Assembly (NCBI RefSeq): GCF_000016645.1
Contig: NC_009441.1
Span: forward strand, 682,001 to 746,000
DNA: 64,000 nt
Direction of reading: 5' to 3'
DNA from: Flavobacterium johnsoniae UW101
GTDB lineage: Bacteria > Bacteroidota > Bacteroidia > Flavobacteriales > Flavobacteriaceae
The position numbers and the translations under genes are program-made. Within the stretch, counting starts at the first letter, position 1. Each line of letters starts with the position of its first letter. This document shows, piece after piece, positions 26,120-34,508 of this stretch. The notes below the pieces were generated by a model. The model made no database searches and was not told the origin of the DNA. It saw nothing but the letters and a program-made list of their open reading frames with translations.

Positions 26120-26662
26120 TTATTTATCCGTTAATAGTTTCTTTAATTTTTCCCAACGCGGGTCAATATCTTCTTCTTGTTTACTCTCTTCCTTTTGTTC
26201 TTTTACGCTTAATTCATTTAGTTTGTTTAAAGCTTCGGTTTGTAATGTACCGTCTTTAACTCCCGGATGAATTCTTTTTTGGGGCACTGAAAGTGCAATC
26301 ATTTCATAAATGTATTGTGACACATCTAATTCATGTTCTCCATGCGGCAAAATCAACAATTCTTCATTATCATCGTTAAATTCATCTCCAAAGCGCACAA
26401 TTAATTTCATTTTCCCTTTTAAAGGAAGATCAAAATCTTCGCTTGTTAGATCACAAGGTACATTTACAGTTCCTTTGTGTTTGAATTCTAACTCTAACAT
26501 ATTGCTTTTCTTATCGAAAATCAAATCGACTTTAATATCTGCACTTTGAAACTCATCGTATTCAAAGTCCTTAAAGAACGTGTTATCTATTTGATATTCA
26601 AAATGGTGTTTTCCCAGCTTTAATCCTACGAAAGGAATTAAAAATTCTTTTGATTTGCTCAT
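26120..26662 (-). CDS. DUF177/YceD family protein
   Basis: 180 residues, acidic, no signal peptide. The middle (about 50-125) has VPCDLTSEDFDLPLKGKMKLIVRFG, where a family metal site with cysteines would lie; only one Cys remains. A C-terminal block ...LNKLNELSVKEQ...DPRWEKLKKLL is typical of YceD proteins, which are encoded upstream of rpmF and are linked to 23S rRNA maturation. Confidence 0.88.
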   Translation of the reverse strand: MSKSKEFLIPFVGLKLGKHHFEYQIDNTFFKDFEYDEFQSADIKVDLIFDKKSNMLELEFKHKGTVNVPCDLTSEDFDLPLKGKMKLIVRFGDEFNDDNEELLILPHGEHELDVSQYIYEMIALSVPQKRIHPGVKDGTLQTEALNKLNELSVKEQKEESKQEEDIDPRWEKLKKLLTDK

Positions 26663-26767
26663 TTCAACATCAATTTGTACAATCCAAATACAAAACTACA
26701 TATCTGAATTGGGGTGCAAAGATATAAAATTATTATAAATCTAATAATCTTATTGACCTTTTTTTGT

Positions 26768-27817
26768 TTATAACTGTTTTTCTTTTATTTTTAGAGGTTT
26801 TTCGCTAATCTCCTCATACTGATTACGCGAGCGAAAAATATCCAATGCCAGATAAACGGCTTCTTTAAACGAGTTGAAATCTGCCATGTCTTTTCCGGCA
26901 ATATCATAACCTGTACCATGATCCGGCGAAGTTCTTACTCTATTTAATCCCGCTGTATAGTTGACTCCTTTACCAAACGACAAGGTTTTAAAAGGTATTA
27001 ATCCCTGATCGTGATAAGTCGCCACAACAGCATCATATTTCTCATATTGTCCGCTTCCAAAAAATCCATCTGCAGAAAAAGGTCCGAAAACCAAAGTACC
27101 ACTGTCAAATATTTTTTTCAAAACAGGCTTTAAAACTAAATCGTCTTCTTTTCCAATTACACCGCCGTCTCCACAATGCGGATTTAATCCTAAAACTGCA
27201 ATTTTTGGTTTTACGATACTAAAATCCTGAATCAAAGATTTTTTAATAGTTTCGATTTTTCTAACTATTAATTCTTCTGTTAAATGAGAAGAAACTTGAT
27301 TTAACGGCACATGATCTGTCAACAATCCAACTCTTAGATTATCCTGAACCATCATCATCAGTGCATTTCCTTCTAACTCCTGATCTAAATAATCTGTATG
27401 TCCGGGAAATTTAAAATCTTCTGACTGAATATTGTATTTATTAATTGGCGCCGTAACCAAAACATCAATCAAATCTTCTTTTAAAGCCTTTGTAGCCGCA
27501 ACAAACGATTTTATCGCATATTCTCCAATTTTCTCATCATTAGTTCCAAAATTAATATCTACTCCTTCTTTCCAAAGGTTATAAACATTTACTTTTCCCG
27601 GAATAATTTGATCTAATTTATCTACACCATGAAATTGAACCGTAGATGTAAAACTTTTTTTAACAAAAGAAAGTATTTTAGCATTTGCGAAAATAACCGG
27701 TGTACACAATTCTAACATTCTTGAATCTTCGAATGTTTTTAGTATAACTTCGCTTCCAATACCGTTTAAATCTCCTACTGAAATTCCAACAATTATATTT
27801 TCTGCTTTTTTATTCAT
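26768..27817 (-). CDS. pdxA: 4-hydroxythreonine-4-phosphate dehydrogenase
   Basis: 349 residues. It has VGISVGDLNGIGSEV at the N-terminus, the metal-ligand segment PGHTDYLDQEL, LNPHCGDGG, DAVVATYHDQGLIPFK and the C-terminal RTSPDHGTGYDIAGK. It oxidises 4-phosphohydroxy-L-threonine in the DXP-dependent vitamin B6 pathway. It is divergent from riboflavin synthase, with 57 bases between start codons. Confidence 0.95.
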   Translation of the reverse strand: MNKKAENIIVGISVGDLNGIGSEVILKTFEDSRMLELCTPVIFANAKILSFVKKSFTSTVQFHGVDKLDQIIPGKVNVYNLWKEGVDINFGTNDEKIGEYAIKSFVAATKALKEDLIDVLVTAPINKYNIQSEDFKFPGHTDYLDQELEGNALMMMVQDNLRVGLLTDHVPLNQVSSHLTEELIVRKIETIKKSLIQDFSIVKPKIAVLGLNPHCGDGGVIGKEDDLVLKPVLKKIFDSGTLVFGPFSADGFFGSGQYEKYDAVVATYHDQGLIPFKTLSFGKGVNYTAGLNRVRTSPDHGTGYDIAGKDMADFNSFKEAVYLALDIFRSRNQYEEISEKPLKIKEKQL

Positions 27818-27874
27818 GAGCTCAGCTTATTTATTACTAATTTTGATGTGCAAATTTAGTAAAATAAAACCACA

Positions 27875-28465
27875 ATGTTTACAGGAATTATTGAAACCCT
27901 TGGAAGGATTCACGAAATACAAAAAGATAAAAACAACTTACACGTTACAGTTGACTCATCAATTACAAACGAATTAAAAATTGACCAAAGTGTATCGCAT
28001 AATGGAATATGCCTTACAGTTGTTGCTATAAAAGATTCTTTTTATACCGTTACCGCAATCGAAGAAACAATCTTAAAGACCAATATTGGCGACTGGAAAG
28101 TAAACGATATTGTAAATCTGGAAAGAGGAATGAAACTTGGCGACCGTCTCGACGGACATATTGTCCAGGGACATGTTGACCAAACCGGCGTATGTACAAA
28201 AATAGAAGAAGCTAACGGCAGCTGGAATTATACTTTTGAATACGATAAAAACCTCAACAATATAACTATCGAAAAAGGATCTATTACTGTTAACGGGGTA
28301 AGTTTAACAGTTGTAAATTCTCAAACAAACGAATTCAGTGTTTCGATAATACCTTATACTTTTGAGAATACTAACTTCAAAGATTTTAAAGTTGGAACAA
28401 AAATAAATTTAGAATTTGATGTTGTTGGAAAATACATTTCGAGACTTTACTCGATAAACAAATAA
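27875..28465 (+). CDS. ribE: riboflavin synthase, alpha subunit
   Basis: 196 residues made of two lumazine-binding repeats. It begins MFTGIIETLGRI, has LERGMKLGDRLDGHIVQGHVDQTG at the junction and ITVNGVSLTVV in the second repeat. It dismutates two 6,7-dimethyl-8-ribityllumazine molecules to riboflavin. A bidirectional terminator follows. Confidence 0.95.
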   Translation: MFTGIIETLGRIHEIQKDKNNLHVTVDSSITNELKIDQSVSHNGICLTVVAIKDSFYTVTAIEETILKTNIGDWKVNDIVNLERGMKLGDRLDGHIVQGHVDQTGVCTKIEEANGSWNYTFEYDKNLNNITIEKGSITVNGVSLTVVNSQTNEFSVSIIPYTFENTNFKDFKVGTKINLEFDVVGKYISRLYSINK

Positions 28466-28484
28466 GAAAGAAAATTTACTTCAT

Positions 28485-28519
28485 AAAAAAAGCTTCAATA
28501 TTAAATTGAAGCTTTTTTT
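28485..28519. terminator. bidirectional terminator
   Basis: AAAAAAAGCTTCAAT (28485-28499) and ATTGAAGCTTTTTTT (28505-28519) pair perfectly. It serves the riboflavin synthase gene and overlaps the end of the small proline-rich gene on the other strand, with runs of T on both strands. Confidence 0.85.
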
Positions 28520-28743
28520 ATTTTATTTCGATATATAACTGCTGTACCCAATAATAATCCGGCAGCAATTAAATAAGGCAGATCTTGATTTATTGGAAGC
28601 CCTGGTGCTGGCGGAGCAAGAGCTGTACTAGCAGCACCTTTTGCCGCTGCAGGTGGAGGCGGTGGTGGTTCATTGTCAGCCAAAACATTTGGAACATTCA
28701 ATACTAAAAAAAATACTAAAAAAATAATTCTTACTATCTTCAT
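28501..28743 (-). CDS. small proline-rich envelope protein
   Basis: 80 residues from the ATG at 28743; eight extra codons upstream are possible. A signal peptide (IIFLVFFLVLNVPNVLA), a proline/alanine-rich stretch (PPPPPPAAAKG...APPAPGLP) and a C-terminal membrane helix with basic tail (YLIAAGLLLGTAVIYRNKIKK). This signal-linker-helix layout is common among small flavobacterial proteins of unknown function. Its stop codon lies within the shared terminator. Confidence 0.65.
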   Translation of the reverse strand: MKIVRIIFLVFFLVLNVPNVLADNEPPPPPPAAAKGAASTALAPPAPGLPINQDLPYLIAAGLLLGTAVIYRNKIKKASI

Positions 28744-29203
28744 AAATTTGGGGGTGCTGATAATCAATACTATTATAATACTGGCAAATATTTTTTACAA
28801 AAATTTCTCACAAAAAATATTCTTAAAGAGAAATTCCATGGCAAAAATATATGATTTTTAGAAAAAAACAACTTTATAAACAAAAAGACCTTATACTCTT
28901 AACATACGAATTGTACTTCAATTTAGTTTTTGCCTTAGATTAATTCTTCTTAAAGTACATTTTCTCAAATTGTTTTTTCATTCATAATTTCACGTAATAC
29001 CTTATTAAACGGGGAATTACTACTGTTTAGTATCTAAAATTCACAGTATTATAAAATTAATATTTATTTTTTAGTTTCCCAACTTTAATAAAAATCTCAC
29101 AAAATATTTTTTTTAACAAAAAAGAGAAAATCTCAAATAAGTCAGAAAGAACTGTAAATAATTCCATTTAAAACAGACTTATTTTTCTTTTTAAATTCTC
29201 ACA

Positions 29204-29234
29204 TTGATCAAGTGTTTCCGAATTAATATATTTG
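29204..29234 (+). promoter_or_regulatory. promoter of the DNA methyltransferase gene
   Basis: TTG at 29204-29206, 20 bases, then TATATTTG at 29227-29234, an exact fit to the Bacteroidetes TTG-N17-23-TAnnTTTG promoter. The ATG follows 56 bases later. Apart from this promoter, the 28.74-29.29 kb gap holds only AT-rich DNA in which I see no gene. Confidence 0.7.
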
Positions 29235-29289
29235 CATAATTATAAGAGAACCTAAAAAGGTCTTTTAATTAAATCAGGACAAATAGTAA

Positions 29290-30279
29290 ATGAAGAAAAC
29301 AGTTGGAAGTTTGTATGCTGGTGTAGGCGGTATATGTTTGGGTTTTAAAAAAGCGGGGTTTGAACTAGAATGGGCAAATGAATTTGACAAAAATGCCTGT
29401 ATAACCTACAAAAATAATTTTGAACATAATCTTATTGAAGGTGATGTAATGGCTCTGGACGTTACTTCGCTTAAAAAAATAAACATTTTAACTGCAGGAT
29501 TTCCCTGTCAGCCATTTTCGGTTGCGGGCTATCGAAAAGGTTTTGAGGACAGCAGAGGAAATCATTTCTTTAAAATTTTGGATTTTGTAGACGAAATGCG
29601 CCCTAATGTTATTTTTCTTGAAAATGTAAAAAACCTAAAAGGGCACGACAAAGGAAACACTATCAAAGTTATCGAAAACGAAATCAGAAAACGCGGTTAT
29701 ACTTTTGACAGCGCAGTTTTGAACACCAAAGATTTTGGAAACATTCCTCATAACAGAGAAAGAATTTTCATTGTTGCTTTTGACAAAGATTATATCAAAG
29801 ATGATAAATTCGAGTTTCATTTCCCTGAAAAAGAAGACTTAACCAAATCGATCAAGGATTTAATTACGAAAGAAAAAGTCGACGAGAAATTTTATTATCA
29901 CGAAGATAAATATATGTATGATATGCTGAGAGAATCTATTACAAACAAGGATAGAATTTATCAGTTTAGACGACAATATGTTCGTGAAAACAAATCGAGC
30001 GTCTGCCCTACCCTTACTGCCAATATGGGAACCGGCGGCCACAATGTACCGCTTATTACAACCGATTTTGGTTTTAGAAAACTAACCCCAAGAGAATGTT
30101 TTAGATTTCAGGGTTTTCCTGATGATTTTAAACTTCCTGCTATTTCAAATTCGCATTTGTATAAACAGGCTGGAAACTCTGTAAGTATGCCTGTAATTGA
30201 AAGACTGGCATCTGAAATTTATAAAGTACTTGAAAAAGTAGAATCGAAAAAGACAAAAAAATCTAAAGAAAAAGCTTAA
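29290..30279 (+). CDS. DNA (cytosine-5)-methyltransferase
   Basis: 329 residues with all main C5-methyltransferase motifs in order: GSLYAGVGGICLGF (SAM binding), TAGFPCQPFSVAG (catalytic Cys73), FLENVKNL, GNIPHNRERIFIVAF, a variable target-recognition region, then RKLTPRECFRFQGFP and KQAGNSVSMPV. It converts a cytosine in a short DNA site to 5-methylcytosine. It converges on, and overlaps by 17 bases, a restriction-enzyme-like gene, with Vsr beyond it. The recognised site cannot be told from the sequence. Confidence 0.93.
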   Translation: MKKTVGSLYAGVGGICLGFKKAGFELEWANEFDKNACITYKNNFEHNLIEGDVMALDVTSLKKINILTAGFPCQPFSVAGYRKGFEDSRGNHFFKILDFVDEMRPNVIFLENVKNLKGHDKGNTIKVIENEIRKRGYTFDSAVLNTKDFGNIPHNRERIFIVAFDKDYIKDDKFEFHFPEKEDLTKSIKDLITKEKVDEKFYYHEDKYMYDMLRESITNKDRIYQFRRQYVRENKSSVCPTLTANMGTGGHNVPLITTDFGFRKLTPRECFRFQGFPDDFKLPAISNSHLYKQAGNSVSMPVIERLASEIYKVLEKVESKKTKKSKEKA

Positions 30280-31486
30280 ACTGTCCATCCTGAGCTTCTG
30301 ATATTTTTTCTACAAAAGATTCGTATTCGTCTAATTTGGTAAAATCTATAAAATAGTCTTGCTCTGTCGATTTTGTAATTTTTACGCTGTCGTAACCAAT
30401 TTTTCTGAGTTTGTCATAAGTCAGAACTTCGTTTTCGTTGAGCATTAAAACGTCACGAAGCATCCAGTCGGCCATGGCTTTGTTTGGATTTGTCATTAAA
30501 GCTTTGCTTCCGTCCTGGCAGACTTTTGCCGAAAGAACTTTACCATTAGGGATTTTAAGATTAAAAATAACGTCTTTTTCTGGAAAAAAATCCGGAGCGT
30601 TATTTCTTATTTTTGAAGGTATCGAAATATAAACTTCTCCCGGATCTCTTTTTCTTCCGCCTGCGTTCCATTGATTCAACTGGCTTTTTATGGGCACAAT
30701 TGGCTCTTTTAATTTCTTTTTGGCTTCGGGAGAATATAAAGGCAGAATAACATAATCTACAAACGGAATCAGTTCTTCTTGTGTCAACAAACCAATAGCA
30801 TTTTGAAGCTTTACTTTTGCACCATCAGTTTGTTTGTTTAAAATTGGCTGTGCCAGATTTAAAAGTACGTTAATTGGTTCTTCTAAAATCTCAACATTAA
30901 TCTCAATACATTCCTGAGGAATTATGAAGCGTTTCATTAAAACGCTTTTAGAAAAATTAAAATTATATTCGTTTAAAGCGTCTTTAAACTTAAGCGAACT
31001 TTTTGTTTCTTCCAGAATTTCAATTGAATTCTTATCAATTAAATCATAAGAAGTTTCAAACACCTTAATCAATAATTTATCACGGCCAATAATGTGATAG
31101 ACTCTGTTTTGAGTATTATAAAGTCGGTCTGCAAATTCGATTCTTTCATTTCTAAAATCGGCTAGTTTATTTGCCAGATCCAAACCTTTCAGCATTCTAA
31201 GCTCAGAACTTCTTGAATTAAATTCTGCAACCTTTTCAATTTTTGAACTTCCGGATAATACAAATGTTTTAATACCAACCCCGCAGCCGTTTATTATGGC
31301 ATCGTATGCAACATCTACACGCGCCAGATTATCGGCGCCAAAAGCTTTACAAAAAGCATTTTCAGCAACTCGGTATTGAATAAAAGGTTTATCTGAAGAA
31401 CTAAACAAATTCGAAAATGCACCAATTGCCTTTAAAGCACTTGTGTAATTTTCGATATTTTGACTTGTTTGAGTTTGTAGAAACAT
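30263..31486 (-). CDS. putative type II restriction endonuclease
   Basis: 407 residues. The C-terminal third (about 275-400) has SIPSKIRNNAPDFFPEKDVIFNLKIPNGK...AKVCQDGSKALMTNPNKAMADWMLRDVL, the pattern of the B3-like DNA-binding domain found at the C-terminus of restriction enzymes such as NgoFVII-type proteins. The N-terminal part has DVAYDAI...GVGIKTFVLSG, consistent with a nuclease core, but an HxK or clear (D/E)xK triad is not obvious. Convergent overlap with a C5-methyltransferase gene and a 3-base gap to vsr strongly support a restriction role. Confidence 0.65.
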   Translation of the reverse strand: MFLQTQTSQNIENYTSALKAIGAFSNLFSSSDKPFIQYRVAENAFCKAFGADNLARVDVAYDAIINGCGVGIKTFVLSGSSKIEKVAEFNSRSSELRMLKGLDLANKLADFRNERIEFADRLYNTQNRVYHIIGRDKLLIKVFETSYDLIDKNSIEILEETKSSLKFKDALNEYNFNFSKSVLMKRFIIPQECIEINVEILEEPINVLLNLAQPILNKQTDGAKVKLQNAIGLLTQEELIPFVDYVILPLYSPEAKKKLKEPIVPIKSQLNQWNAGGRKRDPGEVYISIPSKIRNNAPDFFPEKDVIFNLKIPNGKVLSAKVCQDGSKALMTNPNKAMADWMLRDVLMLNENEVLTYDKLRKIGYDSVKITKSTEQDYFIDFTKLDEYESFVEKISEAQDGQFKLFL

Positions 31487-31489
31487 TAT

Positions 31490-31906
31490 TTATTTTGAAA
31501 GTTCAATTTCTTCTCTAATTTTTTCGATGCAAGATTCTAATTCTTTTTGAATTTCTTTGCTCCAAAACCGTAAAACTTTCCAATTCTTTGAAAGTAAATG
31601 TTCATTGACTTCAATATCACGTTTCATATTTCGTTCGATTTTCGGAATCCAATAGTCGCGATTCGATTTAATTCGAAGCTGCTGTGTTTCCCAATCTTTT
31701 CCGTGAAAAAATTCGCTGTCAATAAAAATGGCAATTTTATAATTGGCAAAAGTTAAATCTGGTTTACCGAATATTTTTTTATTGTTTTTGCGATAACGAT
31801 ACCCTAATTTCCACAAAGCTTTAGCCAAACGAACCTCATCTTTTGTAGCCGTACTTTTTATCGCCTGCATATTTTTTCTCCGTTGTTCGGGAGTTAAATT
31901 ATCCAT
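31490..31906 (-). CDS. vsr: very short patch repair endonuclease
   Basis: 138 residues. It opens with TPEQRRKNMQAIKSTATKDEVRLAKALWKLGYRYRKN, the Vsr signature, then GKPDLTF (metal ligand Asp50), IAIFIDSEFFHGKDW and YWIPKIERNMKRD. It nicks next to T in T:G mismatches that arise when 5-methylcytosine deaminates, protecting methylated sites. The cysteine usually found after FV.G is replaced by Glu here (DSEFFHG). It is cotranscribed with the restriction enzyme gene. Confidence 0.9.
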   Translation of the reverse strand: MDNLTPEQRRKNMQAIKSTATKDEVRLAKALWKLGYRYRKNNKKIFGKPDLTFANYKIAIFIDSEFFHGKDWETQQLRIKSNRDYWIPKIERNMKRDIEVNEHLLSKNWKVLRFWSKEIQKELESCIEKIREEIELSK

Positions 31907-31947
31907 CTTTTGTTAAGATTAAATTGTCTTTGAATGATAAATTTAAT

Positions 31948-32679
31948 CTATTTTTCCATTAAACCCGAATATAAACGAGCCACATTATGCAAATTACAAG
32001 ATTGAATATAATAATTTTCAGCATCCATTTTAGTTTTACCGTTCAATAACGCATTTTTAGGAATAACATATTGATTTTTAATTATGTGCCGAATTGTTTT
32101 TACAGAACAACAACCTGGAATATCATAAAACCAAACTGCTTTTTCAATTTCCTGCCATAAATTTTCTTTGTTTTCAGGAACATCTTTTAAAATAAATTTT
32201 ATATCAGGTTTAATTCTAGCCAACACAAAATAATCATAGACAGCCGTTTTCGAAAGATCATGATTCGGAATATACATTCCTTCTGAATTCCAATCTTTGG
32301 TTTCCAAAAGCAAAAGATTAGAGAAAAAAGCGGCCGACTTTACACAAATAAATTTTCCGTTTGCTTTTAAATCGGTTTCATCCCAAACTCCTTTTCCGTG
32401 AATGCTGAAATCTGGCTCTTCAACTTCAATATTCTGGAGTTTTAAAATTTCATACAATATAATTTCTGCCAATTTTCCCTGAAAAGTATTTTGAAAAATC
32501 TCCAACGGCGTGCGATTTAACTGCCCGCCCGATCTTTTAATTCTATGAAATCCTTCTCCATAAACCATTTCATACGCAAAATCAAAAGCTAGTTTTACAA
32601 AAGCGGCATCAACAGGTTTTCCTTCAAATGTTTTTTTTGAAGTAATGAAATAGCCGTTATCTCTTTGATCTAATTTCAT
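31948..32679 (-). CDS. predicted PD-(D/E)XK-type nuclease
   Basis: 243 residues. The segment GKLAEIILYEILK, then WDETDLKANGKFICVKSA, has the helix-Glu, Asp and xVK spacing of a PD-(D/E)XK nuclease core (about residues 68-125). Cys pairs occur further on (GCCSVKTI). It lies 41 bases upstream of vsr on the same strand. It could be a second restriction subunit or an independent restriction enzyme. No specific family recognised. Confidence 0.5.
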   Translation of the reverse strand: MKLDQRDNGYFITSKKTFEGKPVDAAFVKLAFDFAYEMVYGEGFHRIKRSGGQLNRTPLEIFQNTFQGKLAEIILYEILKLQNIEVEEPDFSIHGKGVWDETDLKANGKFICVKSAAFFSNLLLLETKDWNSEGMYIPNHDLSKTAVYDYFVLARIKPDIKFILKDVPENKENLWQEIEKAVWFYDIPGCCSVKTIRHIIKNQYVIPKNALLNGKTKMDAENYYIQSCNLHNVARLYSGLMEK

Positions 32680-32762
32680 GATTTGATTTATTACTCAATC
32701 TTTAAAAGAATAATATAAAAGTAAATATTTTAAAGAATAATACTACACAAAAAGAATAGATC

Positions 32763-32790
32763 AAAAAAAGCCCAGCTTAATAGCTGAGCC
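32763..32790 (-). terminator. Rho-independent terminator after the XRE gene
   Basis: On the minus strand GCTCAGCT...AGCTGGGC pairs with one G-U wobble and is followed by seven T residues. Confidence 0.75.
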
Positions 32791-32816
32791 TAAATTTTGA
32801 ATAATTATTCCTGAAA

Positions 32817-33221
32817 TTATTTATTGATTAGATTTTGAAGCATTACCATCATTTCATCTTTCTCTTTCAGCATACGTTCGTACAAAGCAATTTTCTCTTC
32901 GTGCATTTTTAATACTTCCTCTATAGGATTAAAAACAGGATTATCATTTCTCTGATATCCAATACCATTATTCCCAAATGTATTTGCAATTACATTTACC
33001 GCCTGCTCTTCATCAAAATTCTGAAAAGCTTCAACAGGAATCTTTAAAACTGCAGAGATTTGTTTAAGCAGATTATCTTCGATTACATCTTTTTGCTCCA
33101 GCATAGAAATTTTCTTTTGATTCCAATCTTCTCCTAAATCATAAGCCAATGCCTCTTGCTTTATGTTAAGCATTTCTCTAAAACGTTTTACGTTTCTTCC
33201 TTGATGTATTTTCTGTTCCAT
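32817..33221 (-). CDS. XRE-family transcriptional regulator
   Basis: 134 residues. The N-terminal helix-turn-helix (RFREMLNIKQEALAYDLGEDWNQKKISMLEQ) is of the Cro/C1 type; the C-terminal part has VFNPIEEVL and a coiled coil ending LYERMLKEKDEMMVML. The same plan as the regulator at 10638-11033 marks them as paralogues. It precedes the nuclease-Vsr-endonuclease genes on the same strand but is cut off by a terminator, and it is divergent from the unknown two-gene operon, so either could be its target. Confidence 0.8.
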   Translation of the reverse strand: MEQKIHQGRNVKRFREMLNIKQEALAYDLGEDWNQKKISMLEQKDVIEDNLLKQISAVLKIPVEAFQNFDEEQAVNVIANTFGNNGIGYQRNDNPVFNPIEEVLKMHEEKIALYERMLKEKDEMMVMLQNLINK

Positions 33222-33245
33222 AATAGTATTAATTCCCTAAAAGCT

Positions 33246-33282
33246 CAAAGATAAAGCCCTGCGGATCTGTTTTTCAAAGATA
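33246..33282 (-). promoter_or_regulatory. two -7-like elements upstream of the XRE gene
   Basis: TATCTTTG occurs twice on the minus strand (33246-33253 and 33275-33282), 29 bases apart, each inside TTTATCTTTGA. Both fit TAnnTTTG. They may be tandem promoters, or one may be part of an operator for autoregulation. Confidence 0.4.
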
Positions 33283-33467
33283 AAAAAATATCCTGCAAAA
33301 CATTCTTTTGTAAGATATTATTCATATATCCAACAGACTATTATTCTTATTCATAAAAACCATCAAAATATTAATTTATATAAAATTAAACAAATAATAA
33401 GGCTTAGAACAATAATTAAAAAAATCAAAATTAATTAACTTTTTAAAATCAATTAAAAGTTTAAATG

Positions 33468-33475
33468 TATATTTG
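33468..33475 (+). promoter_or_regulatory. -7 element of the two-gene operon
   Basis: TATATTTG fits TAnnTTTG exactly, 79 bases before the ATG at 33554. A -33 TTG at the ideal distance was not found. The rest of the 33.22-33.55 kb gap is AT-rich with no gene seen. Confidence 0.45.
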
Positions 33476-33553
33476 AAACGTAAATTCGCACAAAAACACC
33501 AGCAAAATCACTAATTATCAGCATTTTGTATTTATAACAAACAAAAAAAAGCA

Positions 33554-34504
33554 ATGGATAGCATAGAAATTGTTCTTAAAAAAGATAACAACAATAGAGA
33601 TATTGACTTAGACAATATGCCTATTGGCGCTACCGAGTCATTAAAAAATATCTTAGAATCTCTAATTGAGATTGCTCGTTATGAAAAAACTATAAATAAT
33701 ATTGACTTAAATATTGGTGTAAAAAGTGGTAGTGCATGCGAAATGTTAATCGGCACTCCAGATAACTTAAAAGTTGTATATAATAAAATTGAGGATGTAG
33801 TTAACAACAAACCATCACGAGATAATTTTTACGTAAAAAATCTAAATATTATTAGAAATAATATTCACGAAAAAAAAGACGCAAAAATATTCTATCTAAA
33901 AGATAACTCAAGAACAGAAATTACAAATCTTTTTGATAAAAGCTTTAAAGAAAAAAGAGAAAAAGATAAAACTCTAAATTATTTTGAAGTTGAGTTTATT
34001 AAAGGAAAATTACTGCAGAACGGAGGAACTAATCCTAATTTTCATCTTCAAATACCTGCTGGAATAATTACAATTGATTGTACAGAAGAGGAAGCTCAAA
34101 AAGTGAATTATTTATATCAGGAGATTTATATATCTGCCTGGGTAGATAAAAAGAAAAAAGGAAAAAGGGTATATAGATTTTGTGATTTTTATATGACCGA
34201 TTCTGCAAAACAACATTTCATAGATTTTGAAAAATTCTTTAAAGAAATATCAACCTTGAAAGGAACAGAACCTCTACATAGAATTAGCTCAAAATTAGAA
34301 AGCTTTTACAATATTAAAGATTTTGAAAACGCTTCTAAATTTTTAAGAATTTTCAACAATAAAGAAGTTAATCCAAATTATTTGAAAACAATACTTGTTC
34401 TGTCAAAAAATATTGATAAAAATATCGACTCTGTAAAAAACAAAATCTTTGTTGATACTTTAAAAAATTTAAACCAATTGTTAAATAAAAAAATTAGAAA
34501 ATAG
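33554..34504 (+). CDS. unrecognised protein, first gene of a two-gene operon
   Basis: 316 residues, no signal peptide or membrane helix, very rich in K, N, I and D. Residues about 20-105 are alpha/beta with IDLNIGVKSGSACEMLIGTPDN. Residues about 140-205 look like a small beta barrel (YFEVEFIKGKLLQNGGTNPNFHLQIPAG...YQEIYISAWV). The C-terminal third is helical. I recognise no family. It lies between a restriction island and a tRNA and is followed 4 bases later by a second unknown gene; both have base composition below that of the core genes. Confidence 0.55.
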   Translation: MDSIEIVLKKDNNNRDIDLDNMPIGATESLKNILESLIEIARYEKTINNIDLNIGVKSGSACEMLIGTPDNLKVVYNKIEDVVNNKPSRDNFYVKNLNIIRNNIHEKKDAKIFYLKDNSRTEITNLFDKSFKEKREKDKTLNYFEVEFIKGKLLQNGGTNPNFHLQIPAGIITIDCTEEEAQKVNYLYQEIYISAWVDKKKKGKRVYRFCDFYMTDSAKQHFIDFEKFFKEISTLKGTEPLHRISSKLESFYNIKDFENASKFLRIFNNKEVNPNYLKTILVLSKNIDKNIDSVKNKIFVDTLKNLNQLLNKKIRK

Positions 34505-34508
34505 TAAA

